The notes below the pieces were generated by a model. That model was given only the letters and a program-made list of their open reading frames with translations, was not told the DNA's origin and made no database searches. A program made the position numbers and the translations under genes. Source: Rusavskia elegans (lineage: Eukaryota; Ascomycota; Lecanoromycetes; Teloschistales; Teloschistaceae). Taken from it: a DNA stretch of 64,000 nt. The stretch covers positions 1 to 64,000 of the forward strand of contig SAUG01000168.1 of NCBI GenBank assembly GCA_011316305.1, in the 5' to 3' direction. Shown here piece after piece: positions 1-12,351 of the stretch; within the stretch, counting starts at the first letter, position 1, and the number at the start of each line of letters is the position of its first letter.

Positions 1-469
1 TTTTTTTTTTTTTTTTTTTTACTTTTTCTAATTTTACTTCCTCGAGTTTTCGCTATATTTCTACGGGACGGAATTAATTTTTTATTTAAAATAGTTTTAA
101 TATTATTATATAATTAACTATAATACTTTAATATTTTATTTCTATTTAAATTTTTACGTATTATATATTACGTTATAACGAATAAAAAAAATAAAAGAAT
201 AATAATGGTATAAAATATAATATAATACAGTATATAGTATATTAGTATTTTATTATAGCAGTTTATTATTGAAAAATAGAAGATTAAAAATAAAGTATAT
301 TGATATTTTATATTACGTTCCAATAATAGTAATATAAAATGGTAATATAAATATATATATACTAAAAAACAATAAAAATAATATTAATTATTTAATAGAT
401 AATAATAAATAGTATATAAAGATATTAGAAAACGTTAATATTAGAAATATCTAAAATCTTTAATATATA

Positions 470-1589
470 TCAGCAAATATACAACCCGTTTATAGTATTT
501 TAAAATAATAAAAAAAACGTTCAAAATCGATTGAATCGGTTTAAACAAGATTATTTTATTTAGTAAATAGAAAAATTTAGATATATTCTAAAAACGTCTA
601 TTTTATTAATATTTAGAATTTTAAAATTAAATTTTTTAAGGTTTAGTATCCGTTAGTTTCCGTTTAAAAACGGAAAGATTCTAGTTTAGAAACTAGTAAT
701 ACTAGTATTCTATAAATAAAAATTTTAAAATTTATACTAATAGTTTACTAGTATAGATTTTTAATAAAATACTAGTAACTCTACTAGATAGAAGGACTTA
801 GAGTTTTTAAAAGATTTTTTTTAAAAATTTCAACACTCGTTTAAAGCGTTTGGAGCGTTCAAGGCGTTTATAAATAGAAAGCTTGTTTATAAACGCTTTT
901 ATAACGCGCTAGATAGGATATAGAATCAGATTCGCTTACCAGCTCAGATCTATTCAATTAATTTTAAACGGAATCGATATTTTTAATAATATATCGTTAG
1001 AAAAAAATAGAAATTTATAGATAATATAATATATAAATTATTAGTAAAAGTATCGATTTCGTTCAAAATTAATTGAAGAGATTTAAATTGGTAAACGATT
1101 TGATTTTATATTCTGTCTAGCGCGTTATAAAAGCGTTTGTAAGCAAACCTTTTGTTTATAAACAAGATTTTAGTTTATAAACGCTTATAAACGCCCTGAA
1201 CGCTTTGAACGAGTTTTGAAATTAAAAAAAAAAAAATCTTTTAAAAACTCTAAATTCCTCTATCTAATAAAACTACTAGTATTTTATAATATATCTATAC
1301 TAGTAAACTTTTAACGTAGATTTTAAAAATTTTATTTATAGAACGCTAGTATTACTAGTTTCTAAACTTAAAGTTTCCCGTTATTAAACGGAAACTAACA
1401 GATACTAAACCTTAAAAAATTTAATTTTAAAATTCTAAATATAGATAAAATAGACGTTTTTAAAATATATCTAAATTTTTCTATTTACTAAATAAAAAAA
1501 TCATATTTAAACCGGTTTAAATCGGTTTAATCGACTTTGAACGCTTTTTTTTTTTAAAAAATACTATAAGCGGGTTGTATATTTACTGA
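470..1589. mobile_element. 1.12-kb foldback (near-palindromic) TIR element
   Basis: The two halves are inverted copies of one another almost to the centre. The left arm (470 to about 1003) starts TCAGCAAATATACAACCCG and the right arm (about 1045 to 1589) ends with its complement, with one C/T difference at TCAG[C/T]. Only about 40 bp near 1004-1044 is unpaired. Both outer ends are flanked by TA (468-469 and 1590-1591), as expected for Tc1/mariner-type insertion. Arm differences are mostly C/T and G/A, consistent with RIP acting on a self-duplicated sequence. No transposase frame is present, so it is non-autonomous or a head-to-head pair. The family assignment is an inference. Confidence 0.7.
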
Positions 1590-1639
1590 TAAAAAAATTA
1601 TATTTTAATATTAAAATAATACTTTTATATATAGTTTTA

Positions 1640-1800
1640 GTATTTTAGTAAATCGAATCTAGATATTCGATTCCGATTCGGGTTCGAATCGGATCGAATT
1701 ATAGAAAAACTCGATTCGATTCGGATTAGATTAGATTTAACTATAATTCGATTCGAATCGGATCGGATTAGTTAATCTAGATTCGAAATCCGATCCGACG
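1640..1800. repeat. GATTCGG/GATCGGATT word array, part 1
   Basis: A run of overlapping, partly palindromic copies of words such as ATTCGATTCGGATCGGATT. Similar runs recur at about 2825-2960 and 3190-3300. Clustered short repeats near element ends are typical of hAT-like DNA transposons, so 1640-3300 may be one degraded element. I found no clear terminal repeat or transposase, and the family is not established. Confidence 0.4.
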
Positions 1801-2824
1801 GCCAATTTAATTATTTCTATATATAATTATTTTATTTTTCATTTTGATTTTAGTATTCGATAAACTAGTATTTCGATAAATAAATGAAATACTAATATAC
1901 AAGTATCGAATATATAATAATAGAATTTCTATTTATATTTAATTAAAATAAATTAAAATTTTTTAAAATTTTAAATTGAATTTATTTAATAATATAACGT
2001 ATTTTTCTATCGATATTTTGAATACTAAAAAACTTATATATATAAATATATTCTATAGTTATTGATTATCTTTTGTTTTTACTAATAATATAAATTTTAA
2101 AATATTTCATTTTCGTAATTACTTTATTTTACTACAAATTCTTAGGTTCGTATATATTTTCGTCATAGTTATATCGTAACAAAACAATATAGTAATAGAT
2201 TAGTATAAATTATATTTATTTTAATATACGACGGCTATTTTATTATAGCTAAAATAATTTATATCGACTATAATAAAAAATTCTCTTTTACGATTTTATA
2301 AACGCGCTATCCGATTTTTCTATATTTTTTTATTTTAATCGATCGAATAGAATATCTAGCTAAAATACCTAATATATTATATAGAAATATATAGATTAAA
2401 AAATATTTTAAAAATTTATTAAAACGTTTAAATATAGATTATTTAATAAATATAAACAGAACGATATTTATAGATAGTAATATTATAGTAAAATAAATAG
2501 TAGATATTTTATCTATTATTTACGTCTAAGAAAAATTGGATAACAAAATATTTAAATTTAGTAAAAAAATCGTAATCGAATAAAAAAGAATATAGTTAAA
2601 TAAAAGTAATCAATTATATTATATATTTTATTTAATAAACTATACGTTTTTAAATATAATAGATTTCTTTATATACAAATTTCAATATACGTTATTATAA
2701 AATATATAACTTTGATAAAATAAATATAAAAAATTATATAAATATAATATAATTTTAGAAAAAGATTATATAGAAATCTATAATATATTATAAAAATTAT
2801 AATTTTTATTCGATTTATATTATT

Positions 2825-2960
2825 AGATTGACTATCGAATCGATCTTTAAATTTGAATTAGTTAATTCGATCCGATTCGAATCGGATTAGGCTTTTTAAT
2901 AGTTCGATCCGATTTAAATCCGGATCGGATTTTATAACTCGATCTAATTCGCTAAAATAC
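2825..2960. repeat. GATTCGG/GATCGGATT word array, part 2
   Basis: Second cluster of the same CGATCCGATTCGAATCGG-like words as at 1640-1800, again with many self-complementary stretches. It lies in AT-rich non-coding DNA. Confidence 0.4.
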
Positions 2961-3189
2961 TAAATTGTAATATAAAAATTAAATTTTAGTATTATTCTAG
3001 TATAGTTATAGTATAAAGATAATACGAATAATTTTAAAAAATTCTAATTAATTAATTATTCTAGCTGGAAATTTTCTAGTAATTATAAATATATTAATTT
3101 AATATAATATCTATTATAAAAACTTGAATATAATATCTATATAGATTTAATTTATTTATAAAAAGTTTCGCGGATATTTAAATTTAATT

Positions 3190-3300
3190 TTAATTTAATC
3201 CGGATCTAATTATTTAATAAATCGAATCGGTTTAATCCGCTAAAATCAGATCGGATTTTCGATAATTTAATAGAAATCCGATTCGAAGTAGCAGGTCTAT
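3190..3300. repeat. GATTCGG word array, part 3
   Basis: Third and weakest cluster of ATCCGGATCTAAT / ATCGAATCGG-like words, at the right side of the possible degraded element spanning 1640-3300. Confidence 0.3.
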
Positions 3301-3960
3301 ATATTATATTAAATATATTTATAAAAAAAATAGATCTAAATTTTTTTTATATCTATTATATAATATAAAATAAATAAATTAATTTAGAAAAATTCCAATC
3401 CGAATCTATTCCGTTAAATATTTTTCTATTAAAAATTTCATTTGAAATAAATCTAATCGTACTATTTAAAATTCGATCTAATCTAATTCGTTTCGAAATA
3501 TAACTAAATAAAATATTTGAATTAAACGATTTTTTTCTTTTAATCTTTACCGATGATAACTAATTTATATAATATTATATACGATTGATATCAATAATCT
3601 ATATTAGTATATATATATAATCGAACGAATTGAATTTTTTTTATTATTAAATCTATTACGATTTAGATTTAATAAATATAATAAATAGATTTGTAGTATT
3701 TTACTACTTTTAAATTCCGGGGATCGAATTCTAACTATAGCTATTTTTTTAAATTTTTTTTCATCTTTTTATCTCTATTTAAAAAAGCTAGACAGCCGTG
3801 AAAAATCTAAATAAAAGATTTTAAATAGAAATACTAAAATAAAAAAGTTTAAATAATATTTCGAAAATTTATTTTAAATAAATAATTTGATAAATAATAT
3901 TTCATTTTAATATAGTAGCTTTAGTATTATCTTTTTAATATCTTCGGTTTTTCAGTATAT

Positions 3961-5184
3961 AGATCTTTAGATAATCGAATCAGTGTCTACTCTACTATTC
4001 TAACACACGTATATATTGCCTTTGAAGGGAAGTACGTTCTCTTTAGCGTACCTTGAATCTGTCGGACATGGTGCTACAATATTGAAATCCTCTTACTTCG
4101 TATGGTATTGTCCTCGCGTGGGGAACTGAATCAACCAGTAAACCATCGGTGAGATATATGCCATTGTCGTTACAACCCTGTACGACGATGTTTCTAAAGA
4201 TCTCCCCAGCCGCAGTGGAGACGAATTTCCCGGGCAGATTCGTCATTCGTAGCAGCAAGGAAGATTCTTGATGGAGAACTCGAATAGAAACCTACTTGAT
4301 TCTTTCCAGGGTTCCCAGCGTCAGGCTCATACAATCACTATATATGTGCTCCAAAGCATCAGGGCCCATGACTTAGTACGACAATGTTAGTGTACCTCCC
4401 CTTCTCGCTGGGCAGGCCGTTTAAGTTTACTACACATAACGCTTTCGGTACATGAAGCTCCGAATGATCCCTTCTCCCTTTACTCGTCCTAAGATCCCAG
4501 AATCGTCGTAGCGAGTGTTGACTATACACGTGCTGAATGTGCTGCACGCTGTCACTATGTAATGCGCCGACGAGCTTGTGAGCAGGCCCGATCAACTTTC
4601 AGCTGCTAAAAGCAAACTCACTTGTTGGCCACGCACGGTACCGTAGCATGCTCAAATATCGCTGCTTCGCTAAGTGGAAGGCGATGGAACGTCCGAGAAG
4701 CGTTCAGCGCCAGCGAAGGGATGAAGAGTGTATCAGTAGAATTGACCGGCAAACTTTCCTACGGAGAGTTCCTTCTGGAAGGTGAAGAAGCACACTTTGT
4801 TCCTATTTAGCTTTGAAAATTTCTTCTGATATGATGAGCAATCACCTATATGGTCAAGCCAGTTGTAGGTATCATGGAACCATTTGCTGGAGACTAGATA
4901 TTCTAGGTACATCGCCAATCACCTCGGATTTCAGCTCAACACTCCGGCTGGAAACATCCGTCCCCCTCAGCACCTGCTTCTTAGGTCCTCAAATCCTGTC
5001 GTGCTGACAGGCGTGGCTCTTCGTTATGAAAGTCAATAGTGTTGCCAAAGGTGATAAAGTGAAAGCATCGAAGACCAATCCTAGTCTCTGCCCAGTTGTT
5101 TTCAAACTCCTTTTCTCCGTTGCCTCCAGTTCCGTCATCAATTCTCATCAGATCATACCGCTAACGCCCCAGTCTTGCAATCCT
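3961..5184. other. Transition zone without a supported gene
   Basis: Normal base composition returns here. Only short frames of 60-78 codons exist on both strands and I could not join them through plausible splice sites into a recognisable protein. It may hold the 3' UTR of the gene ending at 5185 and relics of a lost gene. Nothing else is seen. Confidence 0.5.
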
Positions 5185-7738
5185 TCATAGACCTATCTTG
5201 CCATTCCAATCAACACCTTCTTTCTTACACCATTCTCTTAAGAAAGACCAGCCGGCTCGAACGGCTTCGATGTTAGTACTTGTATTGCCGAGTGGCAAGA
5301 AGAAGCTTCCTTCGTTGTAGCGTTGAGGCAGAAGCCTCTCCAGTTTATCACCTGGGGATTTTGATCGCTGTACCCAGGTTTCTGGGAAAGACTGCCGGAG
5401 GTCGTCATGAGTGAGCCATTTGGTTCCGTCAATCCAAGCTTGCCGGGCCTGACGTCCGCTCTCCGCCATCTGTTTTATCGATATCTCGTCGGCAACTGTC
5501 TCGCGCTCCAGACGCTCAATATCGTACCGGTGGATGGTATCACGGCAGACGGCCTCAAGCTGGTAAAGAAGCCCTTGTAGTTGTAAGGACTCCGTGTCGC
5601 GGGTTATATTCTTGAGGAAGTTGAAGTAGGGTAGAAGTGACTCCCAAACTGCACGATCACCAGGGACTTTCTTGATTCGCGATGGCTCGTCCTTTATAGT
5701 AAAAGCCAGCATGTAGCAAAGGGCAGTTTCGACGGCTTTAGCAAGACCTTGTCGCCGGATAATTGAGTCGGTATTGATATGTCCGCCTGGTGATTTGGCA
5801 AGGGCGTCTGCTTCTCGCTTCAAAGATCTGGCCATATCAGCGTATTTGGTGAATTCCGCTTTATAAACGGAAACTTCATCATCCTTCTTCGAAAGGGCGG
5901 CGACGCTGGTTGCTGATACATTAGACGAAGATCGGCCTCCCCTGTTGTGAGATGGCTCAGTGCTGCCAGGGATCACGGGGGTATTGCTTCTTATTGATCC
6001 CAGCGGAGTCTTGACCTCTCCTTCGGATGACTTAATACGATCCATAGCGGTAGTGCTTTTGCGATCGGTTCTAGGAGTGGAAAGTTGAGATTTATTACCG
6101 CTGTTGTATTGTGGAACAACCGGAGACCTAATTGCAGAGCCCACCGGAGTCTGGGGACGGCTAAGATCTATACCTGATAGTCTCTGACGTTTGCTTGGTG
6201 GTTCTTTGTCCGGAGTAGCCAGATGACGTGTTTCGCCAGATCCAGGGGCGACAAGACCGTTTGCGACCACCTTAGGTTTGGAAGAATTTTTATTGAGATT
6301 TCCGCTGTTATTACCGTCAATAGCCTTCTGCTTTAGCGTTTGCTGATCGTCTTGGCCTTTTGATACCGTTTGATCTTCGGCTCTATCTTGGGTTCGTTCT
6401 TGCAGTGCCAATGAGCTTGACTGCTGGCTCCTGGAAGGTAATCTTTTGGGTCGTGGTTGCAACTGCAAGATGCGTTGGCAGTTCTTACGTAGGCCCTTTG
6501 GTATTCTCAGCACGATAAGTAAGCGCCGCTCAGTGTTCAGAACGTCAGAGGGGATCTTGCTATACTGCTTCGGCTCACCAACAGAAGCCTTGGAGATTCT
6601 GCCAGCGGTTATATTGGTTGCCAAAACCTCTTTGACCGTAGCCGGATCTTGTATTGGGATAGACTTTGCAATTAGTTCACCCTCTGGAATTTTCGACCTT
6701 GAAGCAGGTATGGACTCTTTAGTAGGCGCTGCTGTTCGGCTTTTCTGTGGTTCCAAATTCTTGTCTTCAATAACGGTTTTGACAGTTGCCGACCTATTTG
6801 ATCCAGGATTTTGCGCAGGGTATGATTCTGCCTGGGCTATTTCTCCTCGGAGCTTCGCAAGTCGCTCTTCAATACAGGCTGGGAGTGTTGGTGACAGCAT
6901 ACGCGGTAAGTTGCGTATACTAACGGTTCTAGCTGGAGCAGCAGTAGCGACAGCAGCAGCTTGGGATTTGCTAACTTCGGTTTGAATTCTTTCGGAAGCT
7001 GTAGATGCTTGGGGAGTCTCGGATGTCTTGGTGCCTTGACTGTTGGTCATCTTATCTACGGATCTAGGAATATTCGGTTGCGACTTAGCCTGGTTGTACC
7101 CAGAGAAGAATCAGAATCAGAATCGCATACCTCTTGTGTCCACGTGAAACCTCGGGTTTGCTGTTCTGCTCTGAAGTCTCCAGTGAAACCTCCTTCATTG
7201 GTGCTGACCTTATTGGCTCGCTGACGTTCAAAGTCGGCTTTGCCATAGCCTCAGCCACCTGCGGCGGTTTACCGATAGCAAGACTCTGGGCCTTGCTAGC
7301 TTTAGGTGATGTCTTGCCGCCAGTCTGGCCCGCCTTTTTCCTATTGTAGTCGAGGAGGCTGATCTTCTTCCTCGGTGGTTGACCTGGTAATGGTGAGATG
7401 GCACCGCTGCTGCTGCTGCCGGATGTTCGCTTGGCAGATTCGGTCTTCAAGTTTCCATTTCCGTCGTCCCAATCCCCTGTTGTGCGAAGCATTGTATCAC
7501 CTCGTCCAGTGTGGGGGAGAAAGGTCATGTACTGTAGCTGCTCCTCATTCTTGTCGAATGGACAGCTTCTTCTCCAATTATTTGCTAGATGAGGTGGTAA
7601 ATAGTAGCTAGATGGTGCGACCAGGTCCATAAGATATGGATCACTGGGCCATATGTTCTCACGTATCCGTTCAAGGCGCTCGTCGACCTTGTCGGGTTCC
7701 GTGCGTATGTTCTTTACTGGTCGTGCGATGCTATTCAT
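5185..7738 (-). CDS. Conserved fungal protein, possible AFF/Ebp1-like elongation scaffold
   Basis: Two exons (7738-7131 and 7063-5185) joined by a 67-nt GTATGC...TAG intron give 828 aa. The ATG at 7738 starts a conserved-looking N-terminus (MNSIARPVKNI). The middle is low-complexity, rich in Ser, Pro, Lys and Thr, with short ordered islands: a basic PPRKKISLLDYNRKK motif near residue 150 and an MLSPTLPACIEERLAKL motif near residue 260. The last 220 residues or so are predicted helical and begin YADMARSLKREADALAK. This arrangement (disordered scaffold plus helical C-terminal domain built on an alanine-rich K-x-x-AD helix) recalls AFF-family and S. pombe Ebp1 elongation scaffolds. That is an inference from pattern only. 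It is certainly a protein gene, but its function is unproven. Confidence 0.75.
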
Positions 7739-8581
7739 CTTTGTAGATAGCGAAGGGAGCAGAGCCGAGATGAGAGAATTGGAGTAGCTGATATGTTGAG
7801 AGTTCGCATTAAGAATGATAGATGGAGAAGCACTCGAATGAGAGATGTTTGGCAGGAGTGGTCTATGTATCGTCTCTTGACGTGGGAGAATCTGGCCTTG
7901 GTGCCATTGAGACACGAGTATTGAGCTGATGCATATATTCCGTGTCAATAGCGTGACCCCCGATCGGTTTGCTATTGTTCGGTCATATAAGCTAGTGCTT
8001 GGCCCTTGTTCAATAGGCCAGCGTCACGAGCCTGAAAACTTGCCGTACCTGCGAAACTCGGTTTGCTCTTCCAGAGACCCGACGTCGAAGCAGAAGCTCG
8101 TCAGGGTCTGCTTGGGTTGTGATGGCTAGATGGAGTCTTGGGGAAACGGGCTTTTAAGGTATGCGACGCCCATAGGAACAACGAGGCAATCCCCAGAGCA
8201 ATTGCACCACGCCAGGCAGTACGCTGTTCACCTGCGAACCGAGAGCATCAGATTTCAGGGTAAAAATTGGTCGTATACTCCGAGGCGACTGTTGGGTGAG
8301 TGAGATGCCAGACGGGAGGAGGATGATGTCGATGGCAGGGTTCTGGCAAGTCGCTAGATCGAGTTAAATCGCCGGGCCGTGGACCCACATGAGGCTAAGG
8401 TACATCTGCATAGCAGTAGTGAACAGGCATTATTATTTCTATCATCCAATTATATTATTTTCGCTGACTAAGGCTCTCTGAAGCCGGGCCGGCCCCCGCG
8501 GACTTCTGTACTCAGTACTCAGATTCTTTTCGAAGCGCCTCTTTCCTATTGCTATCATGATTAGATGCCTAGGTCGTAGTC
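7739..8581. other. Intergenic region, no gene seen
   Basis: This 843-bp gap separates the 5' end of the 5185-7738 gene from the 3' end of ENGase, both on the minus strand. It must contain the promoter of the former and the terminator region of the latter. The only frames are short (up to 66 codons) and show no family resemblance. Confidence 0.5.
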
Positions 8582-10968
8582 TTACTTTTCCTTTGCATCT
8601 TTCATGAAATCTGCCCTGTGAGCAAAGAAGCGAGCACTGCGGACATGTCCACCTCCAAAAAGATTACCAACTACCTGCGTATCAACCCTTTCGTCCAGAT
8701 TCTCGATCTCTTCAGGCTTGAGTGAACACTGAGTACAGAACGCTTCGACAATGACCCTACCCCCTCCAATACGTACTGTAAAGGATGAGAACGGTCCTGT
8801 CGTCTGACTCCACGGCATCCCCACCGGCCACACCCGTTCTTGCTGACCAGGTGTTGTTGCCCACCGCCAAGTGATCCTCTTTTCCTCTCGGTTTTCTCTC
8901 ACTACATCCACTAGATGGATATCTTGTAACGTAAAGGCCGTCTCTAAGTTTCTGTGTTTTGTCTCTGTCCAGGGCTTGATGACAATGCTGCCAATATCTA
9001 GTAGTGCTATTGCTTGCGGTTGGTCCGGATCACCTTCGAGGAAAACGCCAAGCTCCACCAGCTGTTTGTTCGAGTTCTGTATAGAAAAATTCACAAAGGG
9101 CCCGAGGCCGTGTGTCGGTGGATGCATTGCATGATACTTGTACTCCAGTGACGGACCGCCAGATTCTCGATAGGCTACATAAAATCCGTTCTGTATTTCC
9201 GCATTGTCATACCTTTTTCGGATTTTGATTGTGGCTTTTAAGGGACCATCGGCTGGCATGTTCAACTTGTAGAGACATAGATGCTGGACATTTCGCTGCA
9301 GTGTTTCTTGCATGGTGTTATAATTGACTGGCTGATCCCCTCCTTCCTCCCAACAGCCTGCCAACTTGGTGAAGATAGACAGCGATGGGCCATCATCCGC
9401 TACTTGAGGTGTCGAGTTCAGCTTGCCATAGAGTACTCGGGTCATTGGGCCTTGATGGATCTTCTCCCAGTCTCGGATAGAAAAGGGGATGAGGTTCGGT
9501 AATGGGTCTTGAGAGCTCAACGCTGGTGACAATTGGTTCGTGTAAGATTTCTGTTCAAGCATGTTAGCTCGTTCGCCTCATGCGTCATGCATCGATGGGG
9601 AACAGGAAGACGTTCTATTGCCTCACCTGCCAAAACGCATGATTGAATGCAGTCTCAAAAAATGTCGACGAGCCGACTGGATATTCCTGCGCGAACCGAA
9701 TAATGGGATTATCTCTATAGTACTCTGTGTGATGAGGTTTACCGATACGGCAGCCGCAGAAAAGCTCGTCAGGCAAAGAGGCTCCGGCCCACACACTGTC
9801 CTCTACTCGATGCGCAACACTTGGCATTCTTTCCGACCCGCAGGGTGGGCTCGAAGTTGGGAAGTGTTCAAAGGTCCAGGCGGGAGCGAACGCGACAGCG
9901 GAAAAGCCATCTTTCGAGAGGACTTTCATAGCCTTTGCTCTTTAGTGGCATCCAGATGGCCTTCAGGTTGAAAAGACCTACAAGTCCTGTGTTGGTGCCA
10001 CCGCCACCTTTTGCAGGATAAGTGACACGAGAAGGGCCTCGAATGTTGGTATTTTGAGCCCACAGGTCGATCCCAAAGAAGATGTTCCCATCCGGAATTC
10101 CTGCTTCCATAGCTGCCAATTTAGATTGGGCAAGTTTCTTATCAGTCCACTTGTAATTCGTGAAAAGACCGTCCGCAGCTTTGGCATACCGGCGATTTGA
10201 AGGAGTCAGCCCGTTCTGATAGTCGACATATCCATCAATTGTCAAGGCATCGTACCAAATGACCTCTTTTCGATCTCCAACGAACTCGCGGAGCTGTGAT
10301 ATGAAATCAACGAGAAGGTCCGACCAATCCTTATCGACTTCAGGGGCATCTTGCTCAACGTTGACCAACCAACCATCGAAGCCATAGGTTATAGTGATGT
10401 CTGCAAGCTGCTTTGCCACTGTGAATATCCCGTCCGTTCTTGTGAGTAGGCGCCCTATATCGGGCGTCTGAGGTTCCATTAAAAGGGTCCCCAAAGATTT
10501 GACGCCGTTGCGGTGTAAACAATTAGTCCACGTAGAGGGTGGGACGCAGACAAGCTTATGAGAGAAGTAGATGAACGAGTCAACGTATTGGAGATGTCGG
10601 CAATTGTACATCTCAGAATCCAAGAGATCAGGGCGGACGCCTTCGTAATCATGATAGCCTCCTTGATAGTCGTGACACAACAGAAGCTTGGTCTTGGGAC
10701 CATCCTCGTTGTGCACATTGCCAGAACTCCTGATTAGCAGGGGTTGATTCGGCTGCTGGGTAGGATCTACATCTTGAGGTTGCCACGTTTCCAATTCCTC
10801 AAATGTGTCAAAGTAAACAAAACCTTTGAAACCGTCGCGAAGGCGTTGAGCTCGACGTTCTTCAGGTGATAATCTAGGTGCAACTGGATGAGGATTGCGA
10901 CCGTCTCTGAGCTTCTTTCCTAGTCGTCGTCCTATCCTTCTCCAATCCGGGAAGGTTGAAAAATTCAT
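8582..10968 (-). CDS. Cytosolic endo-beta-N-acetylglucosaminidase (GH85, ENGase)
   Basis: Three exons (10968-9982, 9932-9627, 9550-8582) with introns of 49 and 76 nt encode 753 aa. GH85 enzymes cut the chitobiose core of N-glycans. The cytosolic forms clear free oligosaccharides from misfolded glycoproteins. The family signature GFDGWLVNVE is present, giving the catalytic Asn203 (intermediate-stabilising) and Glu205 (acid/base). HRNGVKSLGT (about 152-161) and SAVAFAPAWTFE, reconstituted across the first splice, also match the barrel. The second half is the beta-rich accessory region typical of the family. No signal peptide or membrane segment is visible, so the protein is expected in the cytosol. 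The gene diverges from ERD2; a small MITE lies between them. Confidence 0.93.
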
Positions 10969-11417
10969 TAGACCAAGAGTATGAGTGGCGCCGTCGACGA
11001 AATCAGTTCGCTAATAAAAGTACCTAAGGTAAGGTACCTTACGGAGGATGACACCAATAGTCCTCACCACGCGCTAAAAGCCGCCCGTAGCCTACAGTCG
11101 CCCGGACTACCTGGAGCCCCCGCCTAGATCGCTAGCGCATGGTGAGGACTTTCGGTGTCATCCTCCGTAGTGTTTGGGTTTTAGCCTCAGCAGTCAGTAC
11201 CCTGCGCGGCTGAAAATTACGGTAAGCCGATGTCATGCGCCCAGCGCAATTTCTTCAAACCGTGTCAATATTTAATGAGACCTTGCTTACTTTCGGCGAT
11301 TGAATGTTTTCGTAATACCATCAATGCATCACATCCCGATCTGGTGATATCAGAGACCATCCTCCGCCTACTGTACTGTGCTACGATTCGTTTGGGCATC
11401 AGTCGGTCTTGGTCGCT
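10969..11417. promoter_or_regulatory. Divergent promoter of ENGase and ERD2
   Basis: The start codons of ENGase (minus) and the ERD2 gene (plus) are 449 bp apart, so both promoters lie in this stretch. It contains a 20-bp run of palindromic words (TACCTAAGGTAAGGTACCTT, 11021-11040) directly followed by a MITE at 11042-11167. No TATA box can be assigned with confidence. Confidence 0.5.
11042..11167. mobile_element. 126-bp MITE with 35-bp TIRs and TA duplication
   Basis: The left end CGGAGGATGACACC (from 11042) and the right end GGTGTCATCCTCCG (to 11167) are perfect complements. Pairing continues inward to GCGCTA/TAGCGC at about 11076 and 11133 with three mismatches, leaving a GC-rich loop of 56 bp. 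TA dinucleotides flank both ends (11040-11041 and 11168-11169), the target duplication of Tc1/mariner-type elements. It has no coding capacity. Unlike the large repeat blocks it keeps a normal GC content and CpA sites, so it is not visibly RIP-mutated, probably because it is below the length RIP detects. Confidence 0.75.
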
Positions 11418-12351
11418 ATGAACATCTTTCGGATATTGGGTAGGTCTGAACCGTTACCGAACGAATATGGCTGATATGTCCATGCAAACCAGCGGATCTG
11501 TGCCATTTGGGATCCATCTTGATTCTCCTTCAGAAGATGAAGTCCTCCAGTGTATGCAACGTTGCTGTCCAAAAGTTATGGTAACTTACGAAAGTTCAAT
11601 ACCAGAGCTGTTCTGGCATCTCCTTCAAGTCGCAGGTGCTGTACATGATGGTATACGCTACAAGATACCTAGGTGAGATCTGAAACTATCTTTGAGAGGC
11701 TGGCATTGAAGGCTTCTGTTAGACATCTTTTGGACCCTGACCACTGGCTCACTCTGGAACACAACTTTCAAAATCCTCTTCCTAGCGTCACAATCATACG
11801 TGCTCTACTTGATGCTCAACGATTACAAACCGACTCATGATCCCAACATCGACACCTTCAAGGTTCAGTACCTGCTGGGAGGAAGCGCTGTCCTGGCTGT
11901 TCTTCTCCCGTATCGCTACGAGTTTGCGGAGGTGAGGATCGGGATCGGAGCAACACTCGAAGCGTGTCTGTCTGTTGACGTAACCTAGATCCTGTGGGCA
12001 TTTTCCATATGGCTCGAATCGGTCGCGATTCTACCACAATTGTTCATGCTCCAGCGGACGGGCGAGGCTGAAACTATAACAACGCACTATCTCTTCGCAT
12101 TGGGACTATACCGGGCATTATATATACCAAATTGGTTCTATCGCTATTTTTCCGAAGGTTATGTCGACCAAATACCGTGGGTTGCTGGCACAGTCCAAAC
12201 GATACTCTATTCGGATTTCTTCTGGATTTATTATACGAAGTAAAGACTCCTCCTCGTTCTTGCGTCTTGGCGAAACGTATTCGACATACAGATTTTGCTG
12301 CTAATACGTCACAGAGTCTTGCAAGGGAAAAGATTCAATCTCCCCGTATAA
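11418..12351 (+). CDS. ERD2: ER lumen protein-retaining (K/HDEL) receptor
   Basis: Six exons (11418-11439, 11493-11551, 11606-11672, 11723-11931, 11989-12239, 12315-12351) encode 214 aa, the usual ERD2 length. The protein is a seven-helix Golgi membrane receptor that returns K/HDEL-tagged chaperones to the ER. Family landmarks appear in order: MNIFRIL start, [87 protein letters not shown] and a short C-terminal tail ending in [11 protein letters not shown]. The tail is only reached through the last intron (12240-12314); without splicing the frame stops one codon after TYK-like YTK. Residue 8 is Ala where Gly is common. All intron phases close. Confidence 0.95.

Larger units (their letters stand above)
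1..3960. repeat. AT-rich RIP-worn repeat block (left)
   Basis: Very AT-rich DNA with no long open frame, opening with a 20-nt poly-T run that may mark a contig edge or assembly gap. Composition changes to ordinary gene-island DNA around 3960-4020. It holds the foldback element at 470-1589 and several arrays of short GATTCGG-type words. CpA and TpG are depleted, as expected from RIP, but more of them survive than in the 29-44 kb block. No gene is supported here. I could not assign the stretch 1800-2820 or 3300-3960 to a named transposon family. Confidence 0.8.

Noticed and set aside
1676..1700. GGTTCGAATC word resembling a tRNA T-loop
   Set aside because: It is one of many GATTCGAATCGG repeats in the array, and no acceptor or anticodon stems pair around it.
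4043..5007. Several short frames (60-78 codons) on both strands that could form a small gene
   Set aside because: They overlap each other, no joining splice sites restore a recognisable protein, and none has a motif I know.
9933..9981. Apparent frameshift within the ENGase barrel
   Set aside because: Explained by a 49-nt GTAGGT...AAAG intron whose removal gives a continuous GH85 sequence.
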